Under the pieces are notes generated by a model. It saw nothing but the letters and a program-made list of their open reading frames with translations. It was not told the origin of the DNA and searched no databases. From positions 1 through 64,000 of the forward strand of contig MEPO01000026.1 of assembly GCA_001769805.1 (NCBI GenBank): 64,000 bases of DNA, in the 5' to 3' direction. Source of the stretch: Bdellovibrionales bacterium GWA1_52_35. GTDB lineage: Bacteria; Bdellovibrionota; UBA1018. The position numbers and the translations under genes were made by a program. This document shows positions 19,722 to 28,637 of this stretch, piece by piece (within the stretch, counting starts at the first letter, position 1; every line of letters begins with the position of its first letter).

Positions 19722-20909
19722 ATGAAGAAATCTCCACTGTTCGTTATCTTTACGACTGTACTGATCGATTTGGTCGGCTTCGGGATGATCATCCCGCTTG
19801 TTTCGATTTACGGACGGCACTACGGAGCGAGTGGCTGGGAGCTTGCCCTGCTGGGCGCGATTTTTTCACTGATGCAATTTCTCTTTGCACCGTTCTGGGG
19901 GAACCTTTCAGATCGTTTCGGAAGGCGTCCGATTCTCTTGGTTTCTCTTGCCGGCTCCACGGTCTCGTATTTTACGTTCGGTCTGGCTCCAAGCTTCGCG
20001 TGGCTTTTTGCGTCTCGCGCCTTCGCGGGCGGTTTTGCCGCGAATATCTCGGCCGCTCAGGCTTATATTGCCGACATCACGACACCGCAGGATCGCGCGA
20101 AAGGCATGGGCCTGATCGGCGCGGCTTTTGGAATCGGATTCACGCTCGGACCGCCGCTTGGGGGAATCGCCTCACATTGGCTGGGGCTTGGGGCACCAGG
20201 GATCATTGCGGGAACTCTTTGCGGTCTGAATCTGATTCTTGCTTACTTCCGCCTGCCGGAATCTCTTTCGCTGGAAATCCGGCAGTCCATTACTGGGAGA
20301 CGTTCGCTTTGTCCAGTAGCGCCGCGGACAATGAAGGCGGCGTTTGCGCATCCAGTGCTCTGGCTTCTGCTGTTGGTCTATGCGCTCTGGACTTTTGCTT
20401 TCTCTACGGTAGAGCAGACGATCTCGCTGCTCTTGCAGGCGAAGTTCGTGCTGTCGACGGAAGAGGCGGGATTGAAAACCGGGCTGGTGCTGATGTGGGC
20501 GGGAATACTGAGCGCGGTGATCCAGGGTGGACTGATCCGCAAGCTGGTCCCGGAGTACGGCGAGCGGAAGTTATTACTCGCAGGTTTGCTGATGAACGCG
20601 CTGGGGTTTGGGCTTTTCCCGTTCGGGCCGACGTACGGAAGTTATTACGCGCTGATCATTCTGGTCTCGGGTGGCTCGGCACTTTTAAGCCCGAGTTTAA
20701 GCGCGATGATTTCGAGGAGTGCCGAGGCGTCAGAGCAGGGCGCGGTGATGGGCCTGTCTCAAGGACTGGCCAGCCTTGCGCGCGCGCTGGGCCCGTTTTG
20801 CGGGCTGCTCGTTTTTGCCGTGGATATGCGTTACCCGTTTTTGATTGCGGGGGTGACCTGCTTGGCGCTGCTGTTTTGGAGCATGAACCGAATCACGCTT
20901 AGATCTTAA
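19722..20909 (+). CDS. MFS transporter (TetA-like)
   Basis: 12-TM pattern; GNLSDRFGRRPILL motif A. Confidence 0.88.
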   Translation: MKKSPLFVIFTTVLIDLVGFGMIIPLVSIYGRHYGASGWELALLGAIFSLMQFLFAPFWGNLSDRFGRRPILLVSLAGSTVSYFTFGLAPSFAWLFASRAFAGGFAANISAAQAYIADITTPQDRAKGMGLIGAAFGIGFTLGPPLGGIASHWLGLGAPGIIAGTLCGLNLILAYFRLPESLSLEIRQSITGRRSLCPVAPRTMKAAFAHPVLWLLLLVYALWTFAFSTVEQTISLLLQAKFVLSTEEAGLKTGLVLMWAGILSAVIQGGLIRKLVPEYGERKLLLAGLLMNALGFGLFPFGPTYGSYYALIILVSGGSALLSPSLSAMISRSAEASEQGAVMGLSQGLASLARALGPFCGLLVFAVDMRYPFLIAGVTCLALLFWSMNRITLRS

Positions 20910-23896
20910 TAAGCATATAGTTGTGGCGTGAAGGCACTGGTCCAGATCGCAACCCCCTTCATGATTCGAACCTCATCAAAAGAACTGCCTGCAGGGAACA
21001 TAGCTCCAGACATTGCCTGATTGGAGCCGATGTAGAGGGAATTCGAAGAGTCAAGAAAACCATTACAATCTGCCTGCGTCGCAACAATTTGCCCGTTTGT
21101 AAAGAGTCTGCAGGTCGTACCGGATTTCGTAACTGCCACGTGCTGCCAGTTAATTGTGTAGGCATTCGCAACAGCAGTAGCATCACCCAAACCTTCAGAA
21201 AGGCTATCGGTTCCGTTTGTAAAGCCCAGTCCCTGCTGCCAATCGATCATCAAAACCCATCCTGTTGCGGGAGTTGCCGGTGGGCCCGCTGCGCCCGGAG
21301 CGTAATTGCCGATCAAAGTCACAGGAGAACCCACAGTCGGTGCGGTGGCTAATTTGACCCACATTTCGACCGTAAAATCTTGAGAACCGAAATTCCAGTC
21401 CAGACTGTACGGAAACGTGACATAGCCATAGTCAGTAGCGCTACTGCCAAAATAGCCTTGATTGACATTCACCGGCGTCGAATCACCTGAGCCCATATTT
21501 GCAGCCATGTCAGGCATCAGCAATCCCTTTGCATCCCTGAAGCTATCCACTCCACCTATTCCATTCACGTGAACCAGCAGTGCTTGACGGGACTCCAAAT
21601 AAAACCCGGTTTGCCAGGAAGGGACACTCATTTCAGGCGGTGCACTGATCGCCAGCTGGTGGGTCGTAGAAAAGTTCCGAATTGTTTGTGCGCGATAATA
21701 AAACCAGGTACTTGTGCTCGAATCCGCAAGACTCAGTTCGAAACCCGCAAAAACACTGCTACCATTAGCCGTGATTCCTGCTGTTGCACAAGTCGGGTCG
21801 TTCGGTGGATAAACCCGACCATAGCTTCCGCCACCCTCGGTAACTGCAATCGGAATAGAAGGATGCGCAAAGCTGCTCAGGGGATTTAAAGCGCTGTCCA
21901 CAAGTTCAACGATGAACTTCGAACACTCCCCCTGATAAAGGGTGGTGGCGGCGTCTGCCAGTGAAATTTTTAGTTGGGCTCTGTACGGGAGATAATAGGT
22001 GCTCACTGCTGCCGAAACACTCGAATCCGTAGTACCAACGCCAATATTTACGCTACCTGCAACTGAATCACCTGCTGGTCTAAAGAATATATTTTGAGTT
22101 GAGATGGAATCCGGCACATTGACCTGAATCACCCCATTTGATCCCGCTTCGCAATCAGCAGCGGTCTGGTAAAAGGCTCCGGAAATTCCGGTACTCGAGA
22201 GGTTTATTGTCTGGGCAGCTGAAAAGGTCGATTCGAAAGTCAGAGGAACGCTACAGGGATCTGAAATAACTGAAGGTGGCGGACCAATAAAAGCTAAACT
22301 GCCGGTAACTGAATTGGACCCAACAACATTGACCTTGAACTGGAATTCCCGATTTTGAAAATCCACCAACTTGGCAGTCCACTCTTCTGTTGTCCCATTT
22401 GCTACGACAGGTGCGGCGAACATGGCTCCGCTACAGCTCCCAGGGATGCTGCAATCACCATCAATTGTAGAAGTGCCATTGGTAATCTGCCAAGTATAAG
22501 GTGCGACCCCGCCCCACCCGTATACATAGAAATTTTGATTCGAAGGCACATTCACTACCGTCCCCGGAGTGGGCATTGGCCCCGATCCGGTGGAAACTTG
22601 TCCTTCGAGCGGCTCGGGCATTGCTGATAGACTGACTGAGACACCTTCCACCGTAACTTCGCTCGTTATCGAAGGCGCAGTCATCGTGTCGGATTCGATA
22701 TTCATCAGGATAAATGGCTTATTGTCCGTTGGCATTCCATTCGTGAACTTCATGACATGCCGGGAACTCAAAGTATGAAAGGAGGCATGATAAAGACCAA
22801 TATCGGAATTTCCGAGCGGAGCCCAATTAACCGAGCTATCCGACAGGAAAGCGTAAGCCGATCCACAAACGTTAGCCGTACCAACCGTGTTTGTACAATC
22901 AGCTCTCCCTCCTGAGTACCGTAAGCTCACTCGCATATAAGGCAGCTGTTCATAACCCGTGGCATCGAAGGCAAGCCGGATGGCCGCCCTCCCTTGCTTA
23001 GGTGTTTCTGCAGAAGGAGCCTGATATTTGTGAATGACCGAATTTGCGGAGGTACCGACAGCTCCCGTCAACAGGTCTGCAAAGTTCAATGCAAGCACCT
23101 TTTCAGAGTCACTAAAGTCTACGGGAACGCCCGCAGAAAGATCAACTGGCACTCCGACGAAAGACCCATCACCCTCTGGCCCGGTGGGATAAACAGCAGA
23201 AGGCGACGAAGTATTCATTGGTGATGGATACCGCCCCTTCCTCGCAATCACGAGCGGTACGGAATCCTGCTTGTCACCGCATTGAAAAAGTTTCCTGTCA
23301 CTTACGAAAGCGGCATCCAGATAAATATCTTTATCTTCGAACAAGTCGACCACCTGTTCTGCCAGAAGGTACGGATCACCCAAGCTGTCTTTATAGGAAT
23401 CATTGTTCAGAACATCTTCCATGTTGGGGCAGCCAAGCCCAGCTATCGCCGAAAAACCAAAGATCCGGACATGCCTAGCCGGACCCGCAGCGATCAGCAT
23501 TTCCATGCTGCCGCCGTTTACCGCCGAAACCAGTCCTGCAAATTTCCCTACGGCTTCATTCGGGCACTTCTCCACCCGCGGATCATCCGCAATATCCACT
23601 GCACTCACCGCCATCCCAAGACAGGCGATTCCTGCCATGCTGGTAGGAATGGGGGCATAAGAACTGTAGGCCGAAAACCCGGGTACCGGGAGTTGTGCGA
23701 CCCAGTCGGATTTTGAACTCGCATTGATTTCTTGAATCGTGGTATTCCGCGGAATTTCCACACGAATGGACCGCTTTTCCTGAGGAGCCAGGGAACAGCC
23801 GGTCATCACGACTCCCACCGTGAGTATTCCCGCCGCTGCCGCCAACCAGGTCAGTAGTTGTGGCGCCAGATGCTCACCACGTTTGATCCTGCTCAT
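20906..23896 (-). CDS. Large lipoprotein with C-terminal LamG/concanavalin-like domain
   Basis: GILTVGVVMTGCSLAPQ lipobox; C-terminal SQDFTVEMWVKL...NWQHVAVTKSGTTCRLFTNGQ...LYIGSNQ...FDEVRIMKGVAIW. Confidence 0.8.
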   Translation of the reverse strand: MSRIKRGEHLAPQLLTWLAAAAGILTVGVVMTGCSLAPQEKRSIRVEIPRNTTIQEINASSKSDWVAQLPVPGFSAYSSYAPIPTSMAGIACLGMAVSAVDIADDPRVEKCPNEAVGKFAGLVSAVNGGSMEMLIAAGPARHVRIFGFSAIAGLGCPNMEDVLNNDSYKDSLGDPYLLAEQVVDLFEDKDIYLDAAFVSDRKLFQCGDKQDSVPLVIARKGRYPSPMNTSSPSAVYPTGPEGDGSFVGVPVDLSAGVPVDFSDSEKVLALNFADLLTGAVGTSANSVIHKYQAPSAETPKQGRAAIRLAFDATGYEQLPYMRVSLRYSGGRADCTNTVGTANVCGSAYAFLSDSSVNWAPLGNSDIGLYHASFHTLSSRHVMKFTNGMPTDNKPFILMNIESDTMTAPSITSEVTVEGVSVSLSAMPEPLEGQVSTGSGPMPTPGTVVNVPSNQNFYVYGWGGVAPYTWQITNGTSTIDGDCSIPGSCSGAMFAAPVVANGTTEEWTAKLVDFQNREFQFKVNVVGSNSVTGSLAFIGPPPSVISDPCSVPLTFESTFSAAQTINLSSTGISGAFYQTAADCEAGSNGVIQVNVPDSISTQNIFFRPAGDSVAGSVNIGVGTTDSSVSAAVSTYYLPYRAQLKISLADAATTLYQGECSKFIVELVDSALNPLSSFAHPSIPIAVTEGGGSYGRVYPPNDPTCATAGITANGSSVFAGFELSLADSSTSTWFYYRAQTIRNFSTTHQLAISAPPEMSVPSWQTGFYLESRQALLVHVNGIGGVDSFRDAKGLLMPDMAANMGSGDSTPVNVNQGYFGSSATDYGYVTFPYSLDWNFGSQDFTVEMWVKLATAPTVGSPVTLIGNYAPGAAGPPATPATGWVLMIDWQQGLGFTNGTDSLSEGLGDATAVANAYTINWQHVAVTKSGTTCRLFTNGQIVATQADCNGFLDSSNSLYIGSNQAMSGAMFPAGSSFDEVRIMKGVAIWTSAFTPQLYAY

Positions 23897-23921
23897 CAGA
23901 AACTCCTTTGTATTCCCACTT

Positions 23922-24974
23922 TCAAGGCCTGATATTGACTATGACCTTCAAACGCCTGAGGACCGGCCCCGTATTGACCGGCTGCTGAGTGAAAGTCTGG
24001 GTTACACCAAACGTTCCTGCCACTCCCACGTCCCCCATCGAAACTGTCATCGAGGGTGGAGCCACTACGGCCGTGTTCATCACCGCTTTCATCACTTCCG
24101 GGGAAGGCGCCTGGCTTCCTGAGGTCGCCGAAGTATCAATCACAACGGCTTTGGAAAACGTGTTGTCGATCACCTTGATATCTTTTGTAATACTCGCCAG
24201 CTGCTTCGTATCGAGGGTCACCGACTTCATCGGAGCTAGATCACCCTGCTTGGTCGTGAGCTGCGTGCCGGCAGTCAGGCTGACAACCTTTTCCTCTTTC
24301 ATCGAACTGGGAGCACGACCGTCAACTTTGGGTAATTCTTTTTTGACGTCGACCTGTCCCTGAATCACTGTAATTTCTGTTTTGGCCAAATCCGGTTGCG
24401 CGGGTGCCGCACCGGGTTTTCCATTTACGGAGCCCGCACTCGCGGCGGCGGCAGCCTGCACAGGGAGCGGCTTGTCCGGATTCAGAATGACATGACGGAC
24501 TTCATCCATATTCTTGATTTCTGATTTCACGATGAATTCTGTACCGCGAACACCCATGGTCGCGGCCGGTGTCTTCACGCGGAAACGGCCTTTGCCATCA
24601 ATTTTCTGTGTCACCGCTGCGCGCATCGTGCCGTACATCATACTCACATCCGCTTCGCGATCCGATCCACCATTCAACTTGAACCCTTCCACTTTGAAAA
24701 GAGCGGAGGGACCCAGATCCACAATGCTTTTGTCTTTCATTAAAATTTTGACCCGGCCATTGCTCGGCGTATTCACGACATCGCCCGCACTGATCGCATC
24801 GCCGGGTGCTGCCGGCTTTAATTTCCCTGCGACCCTACCGTCTGGACGGATGAATACGCTCCCGTCCACACTGACGACCTCGCCGGCGATTTCGCCGGCT
24901 GAGATGGCGGGCAGAAAAAAACAAAAACCCAATAAAATAGAACAATACACTCCTACGTACCGCATAAAATCCAT
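23922..24974 (-). CDS. FecR-domain protein, exported
   Basis: Signal peptide; GEVVSVDGSVFIRPDG...GDVVNTPSNGRVKILMKDKSIVDLGPSALFKVEGF...FRVKTPAATMGVRGTEFIV. Confidence 0.8.
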   Translation of the reverse strand: MDFMRYVGVYCSILLGFCFFLPAISAGEIAGEVVSVDGSVFIRPDGRVAGKLKPAAPGDAISAGDVVNTPSNGRVKILMKDKSIVDLGPSALFKVEGFKLNGGSDREADVSMMYGTMRAAVTQKIDGKGRFRVKTPAATMGVRGTEFIVKSEIKNMDEVRHVILNPDKPLPVQAAAAASAGSVNGKPGAAPAQPDLAKTEITVIQGQVDVKKELPKVDGRAPSSMKEEKVVSLTAGTQLTTKQGDLAPMKSVTLDTKQLASITKDIKVIDNTFSKAVVIDTSATSGSQAPSPEVMKAVMNTAVVAPPSMTVSMGDVGVAGTFGVTQTFTQQPVNTGPVLRRLKVIVNIRP

Positions 24975-24988
24975 GATAGGCTTATCGA

Positions 24989-26587
24989 ATGATCCCAACA
25001 ATCTGTGTCCGGAATGACACCCGCTCAGGTCCCAATAAATTCAGGTTCGCCATAATTTTTTTATTAATGCTCTGCATTAAAACCGACCCAGTTTATGCCG
25101 TGGAGTCGCATCCCGGGATCAACCTTGAATCCATGTATTCCGAGGCCGTGATCGCCTACAACAAAAAACAATCCGATCAGGCCTTGAAGCTTTTGAATGA
25201 GCTACTTGTGGCCAGCCCCAATCACGTCGAAGGTCTTGAGTTGATGGCGCTCACTCTTAAGGAGAAAGGCGACCCCACCAAAGCCATGGAAGTTTACGCC
25301 CGCCTGATCAAGGCCAAACCTGAAGCTGCGCGCGGCCCCTACTACTTCGAAATGGGCATGATGTATCACAAGGCAAACAAACCCGATCTTGCGAAGCCAT
25401 ATTTCGAAAAGGCCCTGAAGCTTGGTTTCAATCGCAGCACGACCCAGTTGTTCCTCGGCTTGATCAGCTTCACCGCAGGCAGACTCAATGAATCTGAAAA
25501 AAGCTTCACTGAAGTAAAATCCGGCGGGGCGCCCGAAATGAAGCTCCTCGCCCATTATTATCTGGGACTCATCCACTTCAAAAACGGCTACGGTGCCGGT
25601 GGCACCTACGAACTGACCGCAGCCCGGAATCTCGCGCGGGACCTTCCCAACAGCAAAATGACAACAGACATCGCCGCCGGTGCGGACAAGATTCTGGCCC
25701 CCTTCAATAAAGATCAATGGTTCGGCAATATGACTTTCCTGACCGAATACGATTCCAACATTGCGACGCTCCCGACCAGCGCTGCCGCAGCGAATGCCTC
25801 AAAGAAATCAACTCCGAATCTCATGCTGAACGGCGGCGCAGGATATATGACGAGCCCCACAAACACAGTCCAGTGGGTCGGAAATTACCGTTTCTCCGTT
25901 AACAAGACGACCAATGTGCAAACCAAGTCTTACGAGTACTTCAATCATACCCCTGCGCTATTTATGAATATCAGTCCACTTTCGCGCACGACAGGTGGCT
26001 TGAAGGTGGAAGGTAATCTCGCATTCAACAATATGCCCAAAGATCCGGAGCAGCCGAACGGGGCCTATATTTTCCGTAAATACAGCACCTACTTTGAAGG
26101 CAGCCCGTACTTCCGCTATGAGCTCGCCAAAGGCGTGCAAAGCGAACTGGAAGCGGGTTATCGCAAGATCACCAATGATTCAGACCCGACCCAATCGGGA
26201 AATCTGCTCCGCGTGCGGGGTTCAACGCATGCAACAACATCATCGCAATTGCTGAACCCAGGCGCGAGCGTCAGCTACGAGAAGCTGAATACGCTCGGGA
26301 TCGATACTCGCTCCAATTCCCTGGATTTCGGCCTTTTCAATACAATGAAATTGTCCGGCTCCGATATTCTGAACTTGTCCGTCGATTACACCCTCAGCAG
26401 ATATCCTCTGAGTACAACTTCCCGCTCAGATAAAACCACCGTTGCAAGATTGAGTGCCGTTCACACGCTGAGCCCGGCGTTTTCCCTTCTGGGAGAGGTC
26501 AATTACACCGCCAACAGCTCGAGTCTTGCCGATGCCTACTCCTATAATCGCCTCGCGGTCGGCTTCGGAATGGGCTGGACTCTCTAA
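24989..26587 (+). CDS. TPR protein with C-terminal outer-membrane beta-barrel
   Basis: N-terminal TPRs (EAVIAYNKKQSDQALKLLNELLVASPNHVEGLELMALTLKEKGDP), then barrel-like strands from TFLTEYDSNIATL to GFGMGWTL. Confidence 0.75.
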   Translation: MIPTICVRNDTRSGPNKFRFAIIFLLMLCIKTDPVYAVESHPGINLESMYSEAVIAYNKKQSDQALKLLNELLVASPNHVEGLELMALTLKEKGDPTKAMEVYARLIKAKPEAARGPYYFEMGMMYHKANKPDLAKPYFEKALKLGFNRSTTQLFLGLISFTAGRLNESEKSFTEVKSGGAPEMKLLAHYYLGLIHFKNGYGAGGTYELTAARNLARDLPNSKMTTDIAAGADKILAPFNKDQWFGNMTFLTEYDSNIATLPTSAAAANASKKSTPNLMLNGGAGYMTSPTNTVQWVGNYRFSVNKTTNVQTKSYEYFNHTPALFMNISPLSRTTGGLKVEGNLAFNNMPKDPEQPNGAYIFRKYSTYFEGSPYFRYELAKGVQSELEAGYRKITNDSDPTQSGNLLRVRGSTHATTSSQLLNPGASVSYEKLNTLGIDTRSNSLDFGLFNTMKLSGSDILNLSVDYTLSRYPLSTTSRSDKTTVARLSAVHTLSPAFSLLGEVNYTANSSSLADAYSYNRLAVGFGMGWTL

Positions 26588-26697
26588 TTTTAAAAAATTA
26601 ATTTAGTTGAAAAATTGAAAAAACTGCTTCTTTTGGTCCACTATTTTTGTCGACCAAGTATTTGATTTTTCATTTAATTTAATTCTGTATTTCATTG

Positions 26698-26715
26698 GTC
26701 AGACTTAAGTCTGAC
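26698..26715. promoter_or_regulatory. 18-bp perfect palindrome upstream of the flagellin promoter
   Basis: GTCAGACTTAAGTCTGAC equals its own reverse complement. Confidence 0.6.
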
Positions 26716-26757
26716 TATTTCAATACAGTATAACTATCCGAAATTACACGTTTTTTT

Positions 26758-26784
26758 TAAAGTCGGCAAATTTTTCACCGATAG
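26758..26784 (+). promoter_or_regulatory. Sigma28 (FliA)-type promoter
   Basis: TAAA-N15-ACCGATAG versus consensus TAAA-N15-GCCGATAA, upstream of flagellin. Confidence 0.75.
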
Positions 26785-26855
26785 GTTCAGTGAGAGTTCG
26801 GCAGGGATTGCCGAGTGATCACAGAGTAAGAACAAAAACATCAAGGAGGAATCAA

Positions 26856-26876
26856 ATGACCTATCGAGGAGGATAG
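26856..26876 (+). CDS. 6-codon leader ORF (MTYRGG*) in the flagellin 5' UTR
   Basis: AAGGAGG at 26843-26849, then ATG ACC TAT CGA GGA GGA TAG; the flagellin SD lies inside the ORF. Confidence 0.4.
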   Translation: MTYRGG

Positions 26877-26880
26877 TCAC

Positions 26881-27714
26881 ATGAGTTTACGTATTGCCAC
26901 TAACGTCCAAGCCCTTGCCGCTCAGAGAAATCTGAATATCAATAACGAAAAATCCGCTGGATCTCTGGAGCGTTTGTCTTCCGGTTCCAGAATCAATAAA
27001 GCCGGTGACGATGCCGCCGGTCTCGCCATCAGTGAAAAATTAAAAGCCAATATCCGCAGCATGAAACAGGCAACCCGCAATGCCAACGACGGGATCAGCC
27101 TGGTGCAAACTGCTGAAGGCGCCATGAACGAAATCGGCAGCATCCTGGTCCGTTTGCGCGAACTGTCAATCCAATCCGCTTCCGATACGATCGGACAGAC
27201 CGAACGCGGATTCGTCGACAAGGAAGTTCAGGCCCTGAAATCTGAAATCAACCGGATTTCGAACGTGACCGAATTCAACGGCACCAAACTCTTAAATGGC
27301 ACTGCAGCCCCGCTTGACATCCAGGTCGGTCTGACCAACGATCCGGAACTCGATCGCTTTGTTTTCGATACCCCGACCCGCGTGACGACGCTCGATGCTC
27401 TCGGCATCAGCGATGTCTCAACTACCGACAAGGTTGCAGCACAGAACAATCTCGTTGCCGTCGACAATGCCATCGTCAGGCTGAACGAAAACCGTTCCAG
27501 CCTGGGCGCTTTGCAGAACCGGTTGATGTCCACGATCAATAACATGAGCATCTACCGCGAGAACCTTGAAGGCGCCAATAGCCGTATCCGCGATACGGAC
27601 ATGGCCGAAGAGACCAGCGAACTGGTCAAGAACAACATTCTCACACAGGCCAATATCTCAGTCTTGGGTCAGGCGAACCAGATGCCTAACCTCGTGATGA
27701 AACTCCTCGGATAA
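26881..27714 (+). CDS. fliC: Flagellin
   Basis: MSLRIATNVQALAAQRNL...LSSGSRINKAGDDAAGLAISEKL; C-terminal ANISVLGQANQMPNLVMKLLG. Confidence 0.97.
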   Translation: MSLRIATNVQALAAQRNLNINNEKSAGSLERLSSGSRINKAGDDAAGLAISEKLKANIRSMKQATRNANDGISLVQTAEGAMNEIGSILVRLRELSIQSASDTIGQTERGFVDKEVQALKSEINRISNVTEFNGTKLLNGTAAPLDIQVGLTNDPELDRFVFDTPTRVTTLDALGISDVSTTDKVAAQNNLVAVDNAIVRLNENRSSLGALQNRLMSTINNMSIYRENLEGANSRIRDTDMAEETSELVKNNILTQANISVLGQANQMPNLVMKLLG

Positions 27715-27763
27715 TACCGACCGAGTTAGTGATATTGATCTGAATTAGTGGCAAATATACGTG

Positions 27764-27810
27764 AGCGGGAAATCCCCCAAGGAAGATTTGGGATTTCCCG
27801 CTTGTTTTTT
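27764..27810 (+). terminator. Rho-independent terminator of flagellin
   Basis: 13-bp perfect stem AGCGGGAAATCCC/GGGATTTCCCGCT, 13-nt loop, then TGTTTTTT. Confidence 0.9.
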
Positions 27811-27839
27811 AAGCTCCCGCCCCTTACTTTCCCGCCGAC

Positions 27840-28601
27840 ATGTCTCATTCTGAAATAAAATTCCGGCTCCCCATCCACCACCCTGATTTTCAATACGCAC
27901 CCTGCGGTAATCCCTACGCTGCCAAAATCCGTGAACTCGCGGGCCGTGCATTCACCGATGCCGCTACCGAGCAGCATCGCGGAAACTGGAGAGTGGCTTT
28001 TCCGGATACCGCGAATTACCAAAGCCGCCTTCCGGAAACCCAGCGCGAACTTCATGTTGAGCTCGGCTGTAACGCGGGTCACGTCACCCTCGAGTGGGCG
28101 GCGCGCAACCCCGACCAGGCCTTTATCGGGCTGGACTGGAAATTTAAACCGATCTTTCGCGCAGCAGAAAAAGCGCTCAAACGGAATCTCGGGAATTTAC
28201 TGTTCCTCCGCGCTCATGCAGAGCGTCTTCAATTTATCTTTGCCCAGGAGGAAATCGACCGGCTTTACCTGTTTTTCCCGGACCCCTGGCCCAAAAAATC
28301 CCATTGGAAAAATCGATTCATCACGACTGAGGAAATTCTCTGTATATTACCGCTCTTGAAACGCGGCGGCATTTTTCACATCAAAACGGATCATCCCGAA
28401 TACTTCGCCTGGATCGAAGAAGCCCTGGAAAAAGCGCGCCCGCTTTCGAAAATTGAATGGCGAGTCGTCGAGCGAAATACCGATCTTCACGCGGGGCATC
28501 CCGCCGCGACGCAGCTGCAAATTCCTGAAGTGACGCTATTTGAGCGACTCTTTATTCAGGACGGCATCCGGATTCACAGCTTGAAACTGCAGCGACTCTG
28601 A
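27840..28601 (+). CDS. trmB: tRNA (guanine-N7)-methyltransferase
   Basis: VELGCNAGHVTLEWAARNPDQAFIGLDWKFK...LYLFFPDPWPKKSHWKNRFIT. Confidence 0.9.
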   Translation: MSHSEIKFRLPIHHPDFQYAPCGNPYAAKIRELAGRAFTDAATEQHRGNWRVAFPDTANYQSRLPETQRELHVELGCNAGHVTLEWAARNPDQAFIGLDWKFKPIFRAAEKALKRNLGNLLFLRAHAERLQFIFAQEEIDRLYLFFPDPWPKKSHWKNRFITTEEILCILPLLKRGGIFHIKTDHPEYFAWIEEALEKARPLSKIEWRVVERNTDLHAGHPAATQLQIPEVTLFERLFIQDGIRIHSLKLQRL

Positions 28602-28637
28602 TTTCAAACTGCAGCTGCTCGTGCTATCTCTGCGCGC

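Noticed and set aside
20000-20902. 300-aa plus-strand ORF
   Set aside because: Alternative frame fully inside the well-supported MFS transporter; composition is typical of an out-of-frame GC-rich ORF.
24514-25017. 167-aa plus-strand ORF opposite the FecR gene
   Set aside because: Mirror of the FecR CDS; low-complexity and no start context.
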